Positions 17,781-27,191 of a stretch of 64,000 nt of DNA are shown here, piece by piece (position 1 is the stretch's first letter; every line of letters starts with the position of its first letter). Both the position numbers and the translations under genes were made by a program. This stretch comes from Falsirhodobacter flavus (GTDB taxonomy: Bacteria > Pseudomonadota > Alphaproteobacteria > Rhodobacterales > Rhodobacteraceae): assembly GCA_029846755.1 (NCBI GenBank), contig JARWBI010000001.1, forward strand, positions 248,001 to 312,000, given 5' to 3'. The notes beneath the pieces were generated by a model. The model was given only the letters and a program-made list of their open reading frames with translations. It did not search any database and was not told where the DNA came from.

Positions 17781-18962
17781 ATGGCCAAGGATTGGAAAAC
17801 CCGCACGCAGCTCGTGCATACCGGCAGCCGCCGCAGCCAGTATGGCGAGATGGCCGAGGCGATCTTCCTGACGCAAGGCTTCGTCTATGAGACCGCCGAA
17901 TCCGCCGAGGCGCGGTTCGTGAAGACCGAGGGCGATGAGTTCATCTATGCCCGTTACGGCAACCCGACGACGCGGATGTTCGAAGAACGCATCGCCGCGA
18001 TCGAGGGGACCGAGGATGCCTTCGCCACCGCATCGGGCATGGCGGCGGTCAACGGCGCGCTGGTGTCGATGTGCCGCGCGGGGGACCGGGTCGTCGCGGC
18101 GCGGGCGCTGTTCGGCTCGTGCCTCTATATCCTCGAAGAGATCCTCGGCCGGTTCGGGGTCGAGATCGTGCTGGTGGACGGCACGGACATCGACCAATGG
18201 CGCGCGGCCCTGACGCCGGGAACGAAGGCGGTGTTCTTCGAATCCGTTTCCAACCCGACGTTGGAAGTGATCGACATCAAGGCTGTCTGCGATCTGGCCC
18301 ATGCCGTCGGCGCGCTGGTGGTCGTGGACAACGTCTTCGCGACCCCGATCTTCTCCAAGGCGGTGGAACTGGGCGCGGATGTGGTGATCTATTCCACCAC
18401 CAAGCATATCGACGGGCAGGGGCGTGCGCTGGGCGGGGTCGTGTGCGGCACCACCGATTACATCCGTGGGACGCTTGAGCCGTATATGAAGCATACCGGC
18501 GGCTCCATGAGCCCGTTCAACGCATGGATCATGCTGAACGGCATGGCGACGCTGGACCTGCGCTGCTGCGCAATGGCGGATTCCGCGCTGAAGATCGCGA
18601 CCGCGCTGGAGGGCGATGCCCGCCTGTCCCGCGTGATCCACCCGTCGCTGGACAGCCACCCGCACAAGGCGCTGGCGCTGGCGCAGATGGGCAGCGGCGG
18701 CACAATGATCGCGCTGGAGATCACGGCAGGCAAGGACGCCGCCTTCCGTTTCCTGAACGCGCTGGAGATCGTCAAGATTTCCAATAACCTGGGCGATGCG
18801 AAATCCATCGCGACGCATCCCGCGACCACCACCCACCAGCGCCTGCCCGAAGACCAGAAGGCGGCGCTGGGCATCACCCCCGGCCTCGTGCGGCTTTCGG
18901 TCGGGCTGGAAGATGCCGACGATCTGATCGCCGATCTGCGTCGCGCTTTGGACGCGATCTGA
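17781..18962 (+). CDS. metZ: O-succinylhomoserine sulfhydrylase MetZ
   Basis: Makes homocysteine directly from O-succinylhomoserine and sulfide in methionine synthesis. The 393-residue, PLP-dependent protein of the Cys/Met metabolism family has RYGNPTTRMFEER near the start, ATASGMAAVN, and the PLP lysine in YSTTKHIDGQGR. QYGEMAEAIFLTQGFVY is characteristic of MetZ rather than MetB or MetY. The start at 17781 has a good Shine-Dalgarno sequence; an earlier in-frame start would lie within the leader terminator. Regulated by the SAM-II riboswitch just upstream. Confidence 0.95.
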   Translation: MAKDWKTRTQLVHTGSRRSQYGEMAEAIFLTQGFVYETAESAEARFVKTEGDEFIYARYGNPTTRMFEERIAAIEGTEDAFATASGMAAVNGALVSMCRAGDRVVAARALFGSCLYILEEILGRFGVEIVLVDGTDIDQWRAALTPGTKAVFFESVSNPTLEVIDIKAVCDLAHAVGALVVVDNVFATPIFSKAVELGADVVIYSTTKHIDGQGRALGGVVCGTTDYIRGTLEPYMKHTGGSMSPFNAWIMLNGMATLDLRCCAMADSALKIATALEGDARLSRVIHPSLDSHPHKALALAQMGSGGTMIALEITAGKDAAFRFLNALEIVKISNNLGDAKSIATHPATTTHQRLPEDQKAALGITPGLVRLSVGLEDADDLIADLRRALDAI

Positions 18963-19028
18963 CGCAGTCGGACCTTGGGAACCCGCGCGGCGCAGCCTAT
19001 ATTGGCCGCGCCGCCCGAGGGAGTTGCG

Positions 19029-20069
19029 ATGAACATGCTTGATGACGCCCCCAGCCGGGAAGAGGCCGAAGCCGCGCTTGCGGTGTTGCGCGCCTATGCC
19101 GCTGCCCATCCCGATCCGGTGCTGCGCGCCTATCCCGAACTGTCGCGTAGCTATCCCGAAGGATTCGCCGCGGACGAGGCCTATCGCGCCACGCTGCCGG
19201 ATCTTCAGAACGGGCCCAGCAGCCTGATCGTGGGCGCGCAGGCGGTGATCCAGCATGTGGGGATTTCCAACTTCCGCCTGCCGATCCGATATCGGCTGCA
19301 GGGCGGCGGCGAGACGGTGCTGGAAACCTCCGTCACCGGCACCGTCAGTCTGGAGGCCGAGAAGAAGGGCATCAACATGAGCCGCATCATGCGGTCCTTC
19401 TATGCCCATGCCGAACGCGATTTTTCCATCGAGGTGATCGAGCACGCGCTGGAGGATTACAAACGCGATCTGGGCAGCTTCGACGCGCGGATCCAGATGC
19501 GGTTTTCGTTCCCGGTCCGGGTGCGCTCGCTGCGCTCGGGGCTGAGCGGCTGGCAGTATTACGACATCGCGCTTGAATTGGTCGATGCGGGCGGGGTGCG
19601 GCGCAAGATCATCCATCTCGACTACGTCTATTCCTCGACCTGCCCCTGTTCGCTGGAACTGTCCGAACATGCGCGCCAGACGCGGGGGCAGCTTGCGACC
19701 CCGCATTCGCAGCGGTCGGTTGCGCGGATCTCGGTGGAAATGCGCGGCCCGAACCGGCTGTGGTTCGAGGATCTGATCGACCTTGCCCGCGCAGCCGTCC
19801 CCACCGAAACGCAGGTGATGGTGAAACGCGAGGATGAGCAGGCCTTCGCGGAACTGAACGCCGCCAACCCCATCTTCGTCGAGGATGCCGCCCGCAGCTT
19901 CTGCGCCCGGCTTCAGGCCGACCCGCGCATCGGCGATTTCCGTGTCGTCGCCAGCCATCAGGAATCGCTGCATTCCCACGACGCCGTCTCGGTCCTGACC
20001 GAGGGCGAGACCTTTGCCGCCCCCAGCCTCGATCCGCGTCTCTTCTCCACCCTGTTCCATGTAGGGTAG
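19029..20069 (+). CDS. folE2: GTP cyclohydrolase FolE2 (type IB)
   Basis: Converts GTP to dihydroneopterin triphosphate, the first step of folate synthesis; functional replacement for the zinc enzyme FolE. The 346 residues contain the FolE2 landmarks VGISNFRLPI, KGINMSRIMRSF, and the metal/active-site stretch STCPCSLELSEH around residue 210. FolE2 enzymes can use other divalent metals and are often induced under zinc limitation; no Zur site was recognised in the 66-nt gap before it. folB and folP lie 10 kb downstream. ATG at 19029 (MNMLDD) begins the conserved protein. Confidence 0.95.
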   Translation: MNMLDDAPSREEAEAALAVLRAYAAAHPDPVLRAYPELSRSYPEGFAADEAYRATLPDLQNGPSSLIVGAQAVIQHVGISNFRLPIRYRLQGGGETVLETSVTGTVSLEAEKKGINMSRIMRSFYAHAERDFSIEVIEHALEDYKRDLGSFDARIQMRFSFPVRVRSLRSGLSGWQYYDIALELVDAGGVRRKIIHLDYVYSSTCPCSLELSEHARQTRGQLATPHSQRSVARISVEMRGPNRLWFEDLIDLARAAVPTETQVMVKREDEQAFAELNAANPIFVEDAARSFCARLQADPRIGDFRVVASHQESLHSHDAVSVLTEGETFAAPSLDPRLFSTLFHVG

Positions 20070-20158
20070 GCGGCAGCCCGGACCGAGCGGGGCTCGATGC
20101 CCCCGAGGTCCGGCTCCCCCGCTTGACAGGAATGCGCCGCCCGTCCAAGCGTTTGGCG

Positions 20159-21607
20159 ATGATCGACCTGCGCCCCGTCGGATATGTGATCGGCCTGCTC
20201 GTCGCCGCCCTCGGGGTGGCGATGGTGTTTCCGATGCTGCTCGATTGGGCCTCGGGTGACGACAACTGGAAGGCCTTCCTCGAATCCGCGATCATTACCG
20301 CGACGCTCGGGTTGGCGGTCGCCATCGCCTGCGCCAACGGCACGGCACGCAGCATGAACCTTCAGCAGATCTTCCTGCTGACCGTCGGCGTCTGGGTCGC
20401 GCTGCCGGTCTTCGGGGCGTTGCCCCTGGTGCTGGGTCAACCGAACGCCACCTTCACCGACGCGCTGTTCGAAAGCGTGTCGGGCATGACCACCACCGGG
20501 ACCACAGTGTTCGAGGGGCTGGACGATCTGCCGCTTGGCGCCAACCTCTGGCGCGGCATCCTGCATTGGCTGGGCGGGCTGGGCATCGTCATCGTCGCCA
20601 TGCTGTTCCTGCCGGTGATGAAGGTCGGGGGGATGCAGTTCTTCAAATCCGAAGGCTTCGACACCCTCGGCAAGATCCTGCCCCGCGCGATGGACATCTC
20701 ATCCGCGCTGATCCAGGTCTATGTCGGGATGACCGTCGCCTGCGTGCTGGTCTTCAACATGCTGGGGATGAGCGGGTTCGACGCGCTGATGCACGCGCTC
20801 GGCACCGTGTCCACGGGCGGGTTCTCGTCCAACGACGCCTCCTTCGCGCCCTATGCCGGGGCGGCGGAATATGCAGCGGTGGTCTTCATGATCGCAGCGA
20901 CACTGCCGTTCATCCGCTATGTCCAGATGCTGCACGGCTCCTATGTTCCATTCTGGCGCGACCCGCAGATCCGCGCCTATCTGCGCTGGCACGCCTATGC
21001 CATCGTCGCCATCTTGGGATACGAGATCGCCACCCGCGAGGCGCCGTTCTGGGCGACATTGCGCGAGACGACTTTCAACGTCTCCTCGTCCTTCTCCGGC
21101 ACAGGGTTCACCAGCGTGGACCTGACGCAATGGGGGACGTTCCCGATCCTCGTGCTCATCATCGTCGGGCTGATCGGGGGCTGCACGTCCTCGACGGGCT
21201 GTTCGGTGAAGGTCTTCCGCTATCTGATCCTGTTTCAGGCGATCAAGGTGCAGATCCGCCGCCTGCATTCGCCCAGCGCCGTGATCTCGGTGCGCTATGA
21301 CGGGCAGGTGGTGACGCAGGACGTGATCGACTCCGTCATCCTGTTCTTCACCATGTTCATCCTGACCTTCGGTGTGCTGGCGGTGATGCTGTCGCTGACC
21401 GGGCTGGACGTGCGCGCCTCGATCACTGCGGCGTGGACGTCCATCGCCAATGTCGGCCCGGTCTTCGGGTCGGGCGTCGGGCCGACCGGGGCCGTAATCG
21501 GGTTTCCCGAATCCGCCAAATGGGTGATGATCGTGGGGATGCTGATCGGCCGGCTTGAGCTGCTGACCGTCTATGTGCTGCTGATGCCGCGCTTCTGGCG
21601 CAGTTAA
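20159..21607 (+). CDS. trkH: Trk-type potassium uptake protein TrkH
   Basis: Membrane-spanning potassium channel subunit of the Trk system, regulated by cytosolic TrkA. The 482 residues form repeated M1-P-M2 units with selectivity-filter-type segments SGMTTTGTTVF, GTVSTGGFSSND, SGTGFTSVDL and IANVGPVFG. The start at 20159 (MIDLRPVGYVIGLL) places the first helix right after the N-terminus; an upstream start would add a basic tail. trkA is not in this window. It converges on the gene at 21604 with a 4-nt overlap. Confidence 0.94.
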   Translation: MIDLRPVGYVIGLLVAALGVAMVFPMLLDWASGDDNWKAFLESAIITATLGLAVAIACANGTARSMNLQQIFLLTVGVWVALPVFGALPLVLGQPNATFTDALFESVSGMTTTGTTVFEGLDDLPLGANLWRGILHWLGGLGIVIVAMLFLPVMKVGGMQFFKSEGFDTLGKILPRAMDISSALIQVYVGMTVACVLVFNMLGMSGFDALMHALGTVSTGGFSSNDASFAPYAGAAEYAAVVFMIAATLPFIRYVQMLHGSYVPFWRDPQIRAYLRWHAYAIVAILGYEIATREAPFWATLRETTFNVSSSFSGTGFTSVDLTQWGTFPILVLIIVGLIGGCTSSTGCSVKVFRYLILFQAIKVQIRRLHSPSAVISVRYDGQVVTQDVIDSVILFFTMFILTFGVLAVMLSLTGLDVRASITAAWTSIANVGPVFGSGVGPTGAVIGFPESAKWVMIVGMLIGRLELLTVYVLLMPRFWRS

Positions 21608-22821
21608 CGCCAGCAGGACACCTGCACCGTCATCGCGCTGCCTGTCCGGGTCAGCGCGTTCGGTGTCAACATCTCGCCCGCTTCGTCTGTCGAGACGCCA
21701 AGCCAGCGCGTCAGGGACGCGGCGGGCAGGGCGAAGGCCACGCCTTCGGGCAACTGGCGCATGTCGTCGGCTTTCGGCAGCAGCATTCCGATCACCGCGC
21801 CGCTCTGGTCCATCACGGGCCCGCCGACATCGCCCGGCAGAGCCGCAAGCTCCAGCTGCGCGATATCGCCGCCCGAGGTCAGATGGCCGAAGGTGATCGC
21901 CGGGGCGGGCAGCCCGTCGAAGGAATAGCCTGCAACCGCCACCTGCGCGCCGGGTTGCGGCGACGCGAACCGGGCGATGCCGGGGGGCGAGAGCGGGGTG
22001 CCGGGGGTCAGCAGCGCCAGCCCCTCGCCCGTGCGGGCGACGGTTGCCGGGATGCCGCGCTCCAGCGTGATGCGCCCGCAATCCGCCACCGCTTCCGCGC
22101 TGGTAAGCACCGACCCGCGCGCATCGACGAAGAACCCCGACCGCGCGCGGACCGGCTGCGGTGCCTCCAGCCCCGCGGCAAGGGCGCGGCGTTGGTCGTC
22201 GGTCAGCGCGGTCGGCACGGGGCCGGCCTGCGCCGCTGCGATCTCGGCCATCGCGCGCTGATGCCCCGATACCAGCGTTTCGCGTTGCTCGGGCGTCAGC
22301 ACGCCCGTCTCCTCGGCCCCCTGCGCCACCTGCCATGCCGCCATCGACGCGCGGGTGCCGGGGCCGAAGGCACCGTCCAGCGCCGAATCGTAAAAGCCGA
22401 ACCATTTCAGCGCCGTCTGCACCTCCAGCCGCTGATCGGCGGTCAGGGCGGCCTCAGCTTCTTCGGCGGTCAAGACGGTGGGCGCGACGGGCGCGATTTC
22501 CACCGACATCGCGGCGGGCCAGAAACGGTCGCGATAGGTCAGCCCATCGGTCAGATAGCTGTCGGCGGGGATGCGCCCCTCGTCCTTCAGCTGCCCCAGC
22601 AGGTCGCGCGCCTCGTCGCGGGGATAGGGGCCGAGCGCGACGACGAACCAGCGCGAGGTCATCTCGAACCCCGACACGTCCGGCAGGGTCGCGGCATAGG
22701 TTTCTGCCCGCTCGCGCCCTTCTTCCAGCGTCGGGCGGGCTTCGATCTGCACCCAGGCATCCTGCGCCAGCGCGGTGGAACCCATCAGAAGGGCCGCCAT
22801 GCCCGCTATCGTCAGTTTCAT
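21604..22821 (-). CDS. Secreted SPOR-like/peptidoglycan-binding protein with inactive trypsin fold
   Basis: A 405-residue protein with signal peptide (MKLTIAGMAALLMGSTALAQ), a SPOR-like repeat region (about 20-110), a peptidoglycan-binding-1 domain (QTALKWFGFYDSALDGAFGPGTRAS, about 130-185), and a C-terminal trypsin-like fold (about 220-400). The three catalytic positions appear to be lost: the usual TNxHVV is TSAEAV, DLALL is GLALL, and GNSGGP is GDVGGP. It is therefore probably a non-catalytic periplasmic binding or scaffold protein. The start follows from the signal peptide. It converges with trkH and is divergent from glyQ. Confidence 0.8.
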   Translation of the reverse strand: MKLTIAGMAALLMGSTALAQDAWVQIEARPTLEEGRERAETYAATLPDVSGFEMTSRWFVVALGPYPRDEARDLLGQLKDEGRIPADSYLTDGLTYRDRFWPAAMSVEIAPVAPTVLTAEEAEAALTADQRLEVQTALKWFGFYDSALDGAFGPGTRASMAAWQVAQGAEETGVLTPEQRETLVSGHQRAMAEIAAAQAGPVPTALTDDQRRALAAGLEAPQPVRARSGFFVDARGSVLTSAEAVADCGRITLERGIPATVARTGEGLALLTPGTPLSPPGIARFASPQPGAQVAVAGYSFDGLPAPAITFGHLTSGGDIAQLELAALPGDVGGPVMDQSGAVIGMLLPKADDMRQLPEGVAFALPAASLTRWLGVSTDEAGEMLTPNALTRTGSAMTVQVSCWR

Positions 22822-22935
22822 GCCTGTGCCCTTCTGCTTTGGGTTGCATGAAGACATGTTTTCGCCGTCGCACGCAACATTGACCCTTTCGCGCCTGTTG
22901 CCTATGCAGAGGGCGCTTTGCAAGAGGGCCAGACG

Positions 22936-23847
22936 ATGAGCGCACCCCGCAGTTTCCAGGAAATCATCCTGCGGCTTCAGACCTACTGGGGATCGAAGGG
23001 CTGCGCGGTGCTGCAACCCTATGACATGGAGGTCGGGGCGGGCACGTTCCACCCGGCGACCACACTGCGCTCGCTCGGCTCGCGCCCTTGGGCTGCGGCC
23101 TATGTCCAGCCTTCGCGCCGTCCCACCGACGGCCGCTATGGCGAGAATCCGAACCGGCTTCAGCATTATTACCAGTATCAGGTGCTCATCAAACCTTCGC
23201 CGCCGGATCTTCAGGCGCTGTATCTCGGCTCGCTGGAGGCGATCGGGATCGACATGGGCCTGCACGACATCCGCTTTGTCGAGGATGACTGGGAATCGCC
23301 TACGCTGGGTGCCTGGGGTCTGGGCTGGGAAGTCTGGTGCGACGGGATGGAAGTGTCGCAGTTTACCTATTTCCAGCAGGTCGGCGGGCATGACTGCAAG
23401 CCGGTTTCAGGCGAGCTGACCTATGGGCTGGAACGTCTGGCGATGTATGTGCTGGGTGTCGATCACGTCATGGACATGCCCTATAACGACCCGGACAGCC
23501 CCATCGCGCTGACCTATGGCGACGTTTTCCGCCAGACCGAGCAGGAATATTCCCGCTGGAACTTCGATCAGGCCGACACGGACATGCTGCTGCAGCATTT
23601 CAAGGATGCCGAGGCGGAATGCGACCGTATCCTGACCGCATCGCCGCAGGACAAGGCGGGCCGCACCATCGTCATGGCGCATCCGGCCTATGACCAGTGC
23701 ATCAAGGCCAGCCACCTGTTCAACCTGATGGATGCGCGGGGCGTGATCTCGGTCACGGAACGTCAGGCCTATATCGGGCGGGTGCGGGCGCTGGCGAAAC
23801 GCTGCGCCGATGCGTTCGTGACGACCGAGGCGGGCGCGTCGGCCTGA
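22936..23847 (+). CDS. glyQ: Glycyl-tRNA synthetase alpha subunit
   Basis: Catalytic subunit of the bacterial alpha2beta2 glycyl-tRNA synthetase, which attaches glycine to tRNA-Gly. The 303 residues are almost all family signature: [32 protein letters not shown] at the start, and [26 protein letters not shown]. The start at 22936 (MSAPRSF) is preferred over an upstream in-frame codon that adds six non-conserved residues. The next gene starts on the last base of the stop codon, and glyS follows two small genes later. Confidence 0.97.
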   Translation: MSAPRSFQEIILRLQTYWGSKGCAVLQPYDMEVGAGTFHPATTLRSLGSRPWAAAYVQPSRRPTDGRYGENPNRLQHYYQYQVLIKPSPPDLQALYLGSLEAIGIDMGLHDIRFVEDDWESPTLGAWGLGWEVWCDGMEVSQFTYFQQVGGHDCKPVSGELTYGLERLAMYVLGVDHVMDMPYNDPDSPIALTYGDVFRQTEQEYSRWNFDQADTDMLLQHFKDAEAECDRILTASPQDKAGRTIVMAHPAYDQCIKASHLFNLMDARGVISVTERQAYIGRVRALAKRCADAFVTTEAGASA

Positions 23848-24284
23848 TGGGCCGCATCGCCGTCATCGCGATCGTCGTTGCGGCGCTGCTGATGGGCGCG
23901 GGTCTGTGGTATTCTCAGACGCGCGGCTATTACCACGGGATCGAGGCGACGGCGCTGGAGATCACGGGGCCGAACGGCACCGTTCAAACGCTGCCCGTCG
24001 AGGGGCTGGAGGGGATCGACGCCGAATCCTCGCCCATCCGGTTCCGGGCCTGCGCGCGCCTTGCCGGGCCCATGCCGACTGCGGCGCCCTTTGCGCAACC
24101 GACGCCGCTGACCGCGCCCGGTTGGTTCGACTGTTTCGACGCGAATGCCATCGGCGAAGCGTTGGAGCGGGGCGAGGCGACCGCCTTCCTGTCCCGCGCC
24201 GAAATCCACCCCGACGTGGACCGGGTGCTGGCGGTCTTTCCTGACGGCCGCGTCTTTGCCTGGCACCAGCTTCGTCCCGAATAG
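23847..24284 (+). CDS. DUF6446-type membrane-anchored protein
   Basis: A 145-residue protein with one N-terminal hydrophobic segment (IAVIAIVVAALLMGAGLWY, residues 4-22) that serves as an anchor, followed by a periplasmic domain of about 120 residues with two conserved-looking cysteines (FRACARL, WFDCFDAN). I recall this as the DUF6446 family found between glyQ and glyS in Rhodobacterales; its function is unknown. Its ATG overlaps the glyQ stop codon by one base, so it is translationally coupled to glyQ. Confidence 0.75.
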   Translation: MGRIAVIAIVVAALLMGAGLWYSQTRGYYHGIEATALEITGPNGTVQTLPVEGLEGIDAESSPIRFRACARLAGPMPTAAPFAQPTPLTAPGWFDCFDANAIGEALERGEATAFLSRAEIHPDVDRVLAVFPDGRVFAWHQLRPE

Positions 24285-24338
24285 GTTGCGCGGATCGCCT
24301 TTGGATTGCAAACTCCGCTGCAAACGGAGGGCGGGCGG

Positions 24339-25025
24339 ATGGACGACAAGGAAGGCATCTTCAAACGTGCGGCGCGCGAGGCGGCGGAACTTGCCGCCGG
24401 CACGACCGAGCAGGGCGACGGCTATGCCCTTTACCGCTATCCCGATTACGACACCTACAAGGCGGTGCAGACAGCGGGCAACAAGGCCAAGCTGAAGCGG
24501 CAATTCGTCAAGGAAAGCCATATCCGGCTGCTGTCGGACCACTTGAACGCGCGCGGTCCGGTGTCGTTCGGCCTGTGCCACGGGACCCGGCGCGGGGCCG
24601 AACAGGCGTGGTTCCGCCAGCATCTGACCGGCAGCCCCGAAGTGATCGGGACCGAGATTTCCGACACCGCCACCGATTTCCCCGACACCGTGCAATGGGA
24701 TTTTCACGACGCGAATCCCGAATGGGCAGCGCGCGCGGATTTCGTCTATTCCAATTCCTGGGACCATGCCTTCGATCCGGCCAAGGCGTTCGGCGCGTGG
24801 ATTGACGCGCTGCGCCCCGGCGGGCTGCTGCTTCTGGACCACACGCGCGACCAGACGCCCGAAACCAGCAACGCGCTGGACCCGTTCGGCGCAAGCCTCG
24901 ATCACCTGAACGGTCTGCTTGCGGGGCTGCTGGAGGGGAGGGGGCGGCTGCTGGCGCCGCTGGATTTCCGCAAGACCAACAAGGAATACCGCGCCATCGT
25001 TGTGATTGCCGAAAAGAACCTTTAA
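24339..25025 (+). CDS. Methyltransferase-fold protein of unknown function
   Basis: A 228-residue cytosolic protein with a Rossmann-like class I methyltransferase pattern: LCHGTRRGAEQAWF in place of motif I, EVIGTEISDTA (acidic residue after strand 2), WDFHDANPEW, FVYSNSWDHAFDP (motif IV region), and LRPGGLLLLDHTRDQ (motif VI). No substrate can be assigned. Start ATG 24339 has GGAGGG 8 nt upstream. It lies between the DUF6446 gene and glyS, so a link with tRNA or translation is possible but unproven. Confidence 0.6.
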   Translation: MDDKEGIFKRAAREAAELAAGTTEQGDGYALYRYPDYDTYKAVQTAGNKAKLKRQFVKESHIRLLSDHLNARGPVSFGLCHGTRRGAEQAWFRQHLTGSPEVIGTEISDTATDFPDTVQWDFHDANPEWAARADFVYSNSWDHAFDPAKAFGAWIDALRPGGLLLLDHTRDQTPETSNALDPFGASLDHLNGLLAGLLEGRGRLLAPLDFRKTNKEYRAIVVIAEKNL

Positions 25026-25061
25026 TCCGGGCGGCGAACAGACCGAACCAGCGGACCCGAC

Positions 25062-27158
25062 ATGCCCGATCTTCTGCTTGAACTCTTCTCCGAGGAAATC
25101 CCGGCCCGTATGCAGGGCCGCGCGCGCGAGGATCTGAAAAAGCTGGTGACCGACGGGTTGGTCGAGGCGGGGCTGACCTATGCCGCGGCCGGGGTGTTTT
25201 CGACCCCGCGGCGGCTGGTGCTGACCATCGAAGGGCTGATGGCGGAATCGCCCACCACACGCGAGGAACGCAAGGGCCCGAAGGCCGATGCGCCGGAACA
25301 GGCACTGGCCGGGTTCCTGCGCGGTATCGGGATCACCGATGCGGGTCCGGTGATGGCGCTGGCGGGGCAGCCGCACGGCTCGCACATTCACGCTGGCGGC
25401 GTCGTGGTCGAAGTGCGCGACGACAAGAAAGGGCAGGTGCTGTTCGCCAAGGTGACGAAGCCCGGCCGTCCGGCGGCGGATATCGTGGCCGAGGTGGTCG
25501 AGCGCACCATCCGCACCTTCCCCTGGCCGAAATCTATGCGGTGGGGCTCGGGCCAGCTTCGCTGGGTCCGCCCGCTGCATTCCATCTTGTGCCTGCTGAC
25601 GACCGAGGCCGGGGCCGATGTCGTGCCGGTCACCGTCGATCACCTGAACGCGGGCAACACGACCGAGGGGCACCGTTTCCTTGCCCCCGCGCGGTTCGCC
25701 GTGTCGGGCTTCGACGATTACGCGGCCAAGCTGAAACGCGCCTTCGTCGTGCTGGACAGTGCGGAGCGTGAGGCCGCGATCTGGCATGACGCGACCACCG
25801 GTGCCTTCGCCTCGGGGCTGGAAGTCGTGCCCGATGCGGGTTTGCTGACCGAGGTTGCCGGGCTGGTCGAATGGCCTGTCGTGCTGATGGGCGCTATTGG
25901 CGAGGAGTTCCTTGGCCTGCCGCCCGAGGTTCTGCAAACCTCGATGAAGGAGCATCAGAAGTTCTTTTCGGTCCGCAATCCCAAGACAGGGCGGATCGAA
26001 CGGTTCATCACCGTCGCCAACCGCACCACCGCCGACGATGGCGCGACGATCCTGAAGGGCAATCTGAAGGTGCTGTCCGCCCGCCTGTCCGACGCCCGAT
26101 TCTTCTGGGAGAACGACCTGCGGACCGTCGCGAATGGCGGGCTAGAGGGCATGGCGGCCGGGCTGGCGAACGTGACCTTCCACAACAAGCTGGGATCGCA
26201 GGCCGAACGCATCACCCGCATCGCGGCCCTTGCGCGCGAGCTTGCCCCGCTGGTCGGTGCCGATGCCGATCAGGCGGAACTAGCCGCGCGGGTGGCCAAG
26301 GCCGACCTGCAATCCGCGATGGTGGGTGAATTCCCGGAACTTCAGGGCCTGATGGGCAGCTATTACGCCCGCGCCCAGGGTCTGCCCGATGCGGTGGCGG
26401 ATGCCTGCCAGCAGCACTATTCCCCGCTTGGCCCGTCCGACGAAGTGCCCTCGCAGCCGGTGTCCGTTGCCGTGGCGCTGGCCGACAAGCTGGACACGCT
26501 GACGGGCTTTTGGGCCATCGACGAAAAGCCGACGGGCTCGAAAGACCCCTACGCCCTGCGCCGCGCCGCGCTCGGGGTGATCCGGCTGGTGCTGGGCAAC
26601 GGGCTGCGGCTGCCGCTGGCGCGGTTCGGGGATGATCTGCTGGCCTTCTTCCACGACCGGCTCAAGGTGTTCCTGCGCGATCAGGGCGTGCGGCATGACG
26701 TGATCGACGCTTGCCTTGCCATGCCAGGTAATGACGATCTGACGTTGCTGGTCAAACGGGCGCGGGCGCTTCAGGACTTCCTTGGGACCGAGGATGGGGC
26801 GAACCTGCTGCAAGGCTTCCGCCGCGCGAACAACATTCTGACGCAGGCGGAGAAGGCGGACGGGGTCGAATACAGCTTCGGCGCCGATGTGAAATACGCC
26901 GAGACGGATGAGGAGCGCGCGCTATTCGCCGCGCTGGACGGGGCCGAGGCGGCGATCGCCCCGGCGATGAAGACCGAGGATTTCGGCGCGGCGATGGCGG
27001 CGCTGGCGGGGCTGCGCGCGCCGATCGACGCGTTCTTCACCGCCGTGCAGGTCAACAGCGACAAGCAGGTGATCCGGCGCAACCGTCTGAACCTGCTGCA
27101 CCGCATCCGGGCGGCCTGTGCGCCGGTCGCGGATCTCTCGCGGCTCGGATCGGAGTAG
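25062..27158 (+). CDS. glyS: Glycyl-tRNA synthetase beta subunit
   Basis: Beta subunit of the tetrameric glycyl-tRNA synthetase; binds tRNA-Gly and carries the HD and anticodon-binding parts. 698 residues of usual length, with the family start DLLLELFSEEIPARMQGRA, the middle TSMKEHQKFFSVRNPKTG, and DKLDTLTGFWAIDEKPTGSKDPYALRRAALGVIR. It follows glyQ after two small genes, the arrangement I know from Rhodobacterales. The frame is intact. Confidence 0.97.
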   Translation: MPDLLLELFSEEIPARMQGRAREDLKKLVTDGLVEAGLTYAAAGVFSTPRRLVLTIEGLMAESPTTREERKGPKADAPEQALAGFLRGIGITDAGPVMALAGQPHGSHIHAGGVVVEVRDDKKGQVLFAKVTKPGRPAADIVAEVVERTIRTFPWPKSMRWGSGQLRWVRPLHSILCLLTTEAGADVVPVTVDHLNAGNTTEGHRFLAPARFAVSGFDDYAAKLKRAFVVLDSAEREAAIWHDATTGAFASGLEVVPDAGLLTEVAGLVEWPVVLMGAIGEEFLGLPPEVLQTSMKEHQKFFSVRNPKTGRIERFITVANRTTADDGATILKGNLKVLSARLSDARFFWENDLRTVANGGLEGMAAGLANVTFHNKLGSQAERITRIAALARELAPLVGADADQAELAARVAKADLQSAMVGEFPELQGLMGSYYARAQGLPDAVADACQQHYSPLGPSDEVPSQPVSVAVALADKLDTLTGFWAIDEKPTGSKDPYALRRAALGVIRLVLGNGLRLPLARFGDDLLAFFHDRLKVFLRDQGVRHDVIDACLAMPGNDDLTLLVKRARALQDFLGTEDGANLLQGFRRANNILTQAEKADGVEYSFGADVKYAETDEERALFAALDGAEAAIAPAMKTEDFGAAMAALAGLRAPIDAFFTAVQVNSDKQVIRRNRLNLLHRIRAACAPVADLSRLGSE

Positions 27159-27162
27159 GATA

Positions 27163-27179
27163 CCCTTCCGCGGGAAGGG
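27163..27179 (+). other. Hairpin between glyS and PPDK-like gene
   Basis: CCCTTCC (27163-27169) and GGAAGGG (27173-27179) form a perfect 7-bp stem with a GCG loop, 4 nt after the glyS stop and 12 nt before the next start. The 3' arm is Shine-Dalgarno-like, so the hairpin could limit translation of the next gene or stabilise the upstream transcript; a second purine run (27180-27187) remains free. Confidence 0.4.
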
Positions 27180-27191
27180 CAGGGGGACGGC

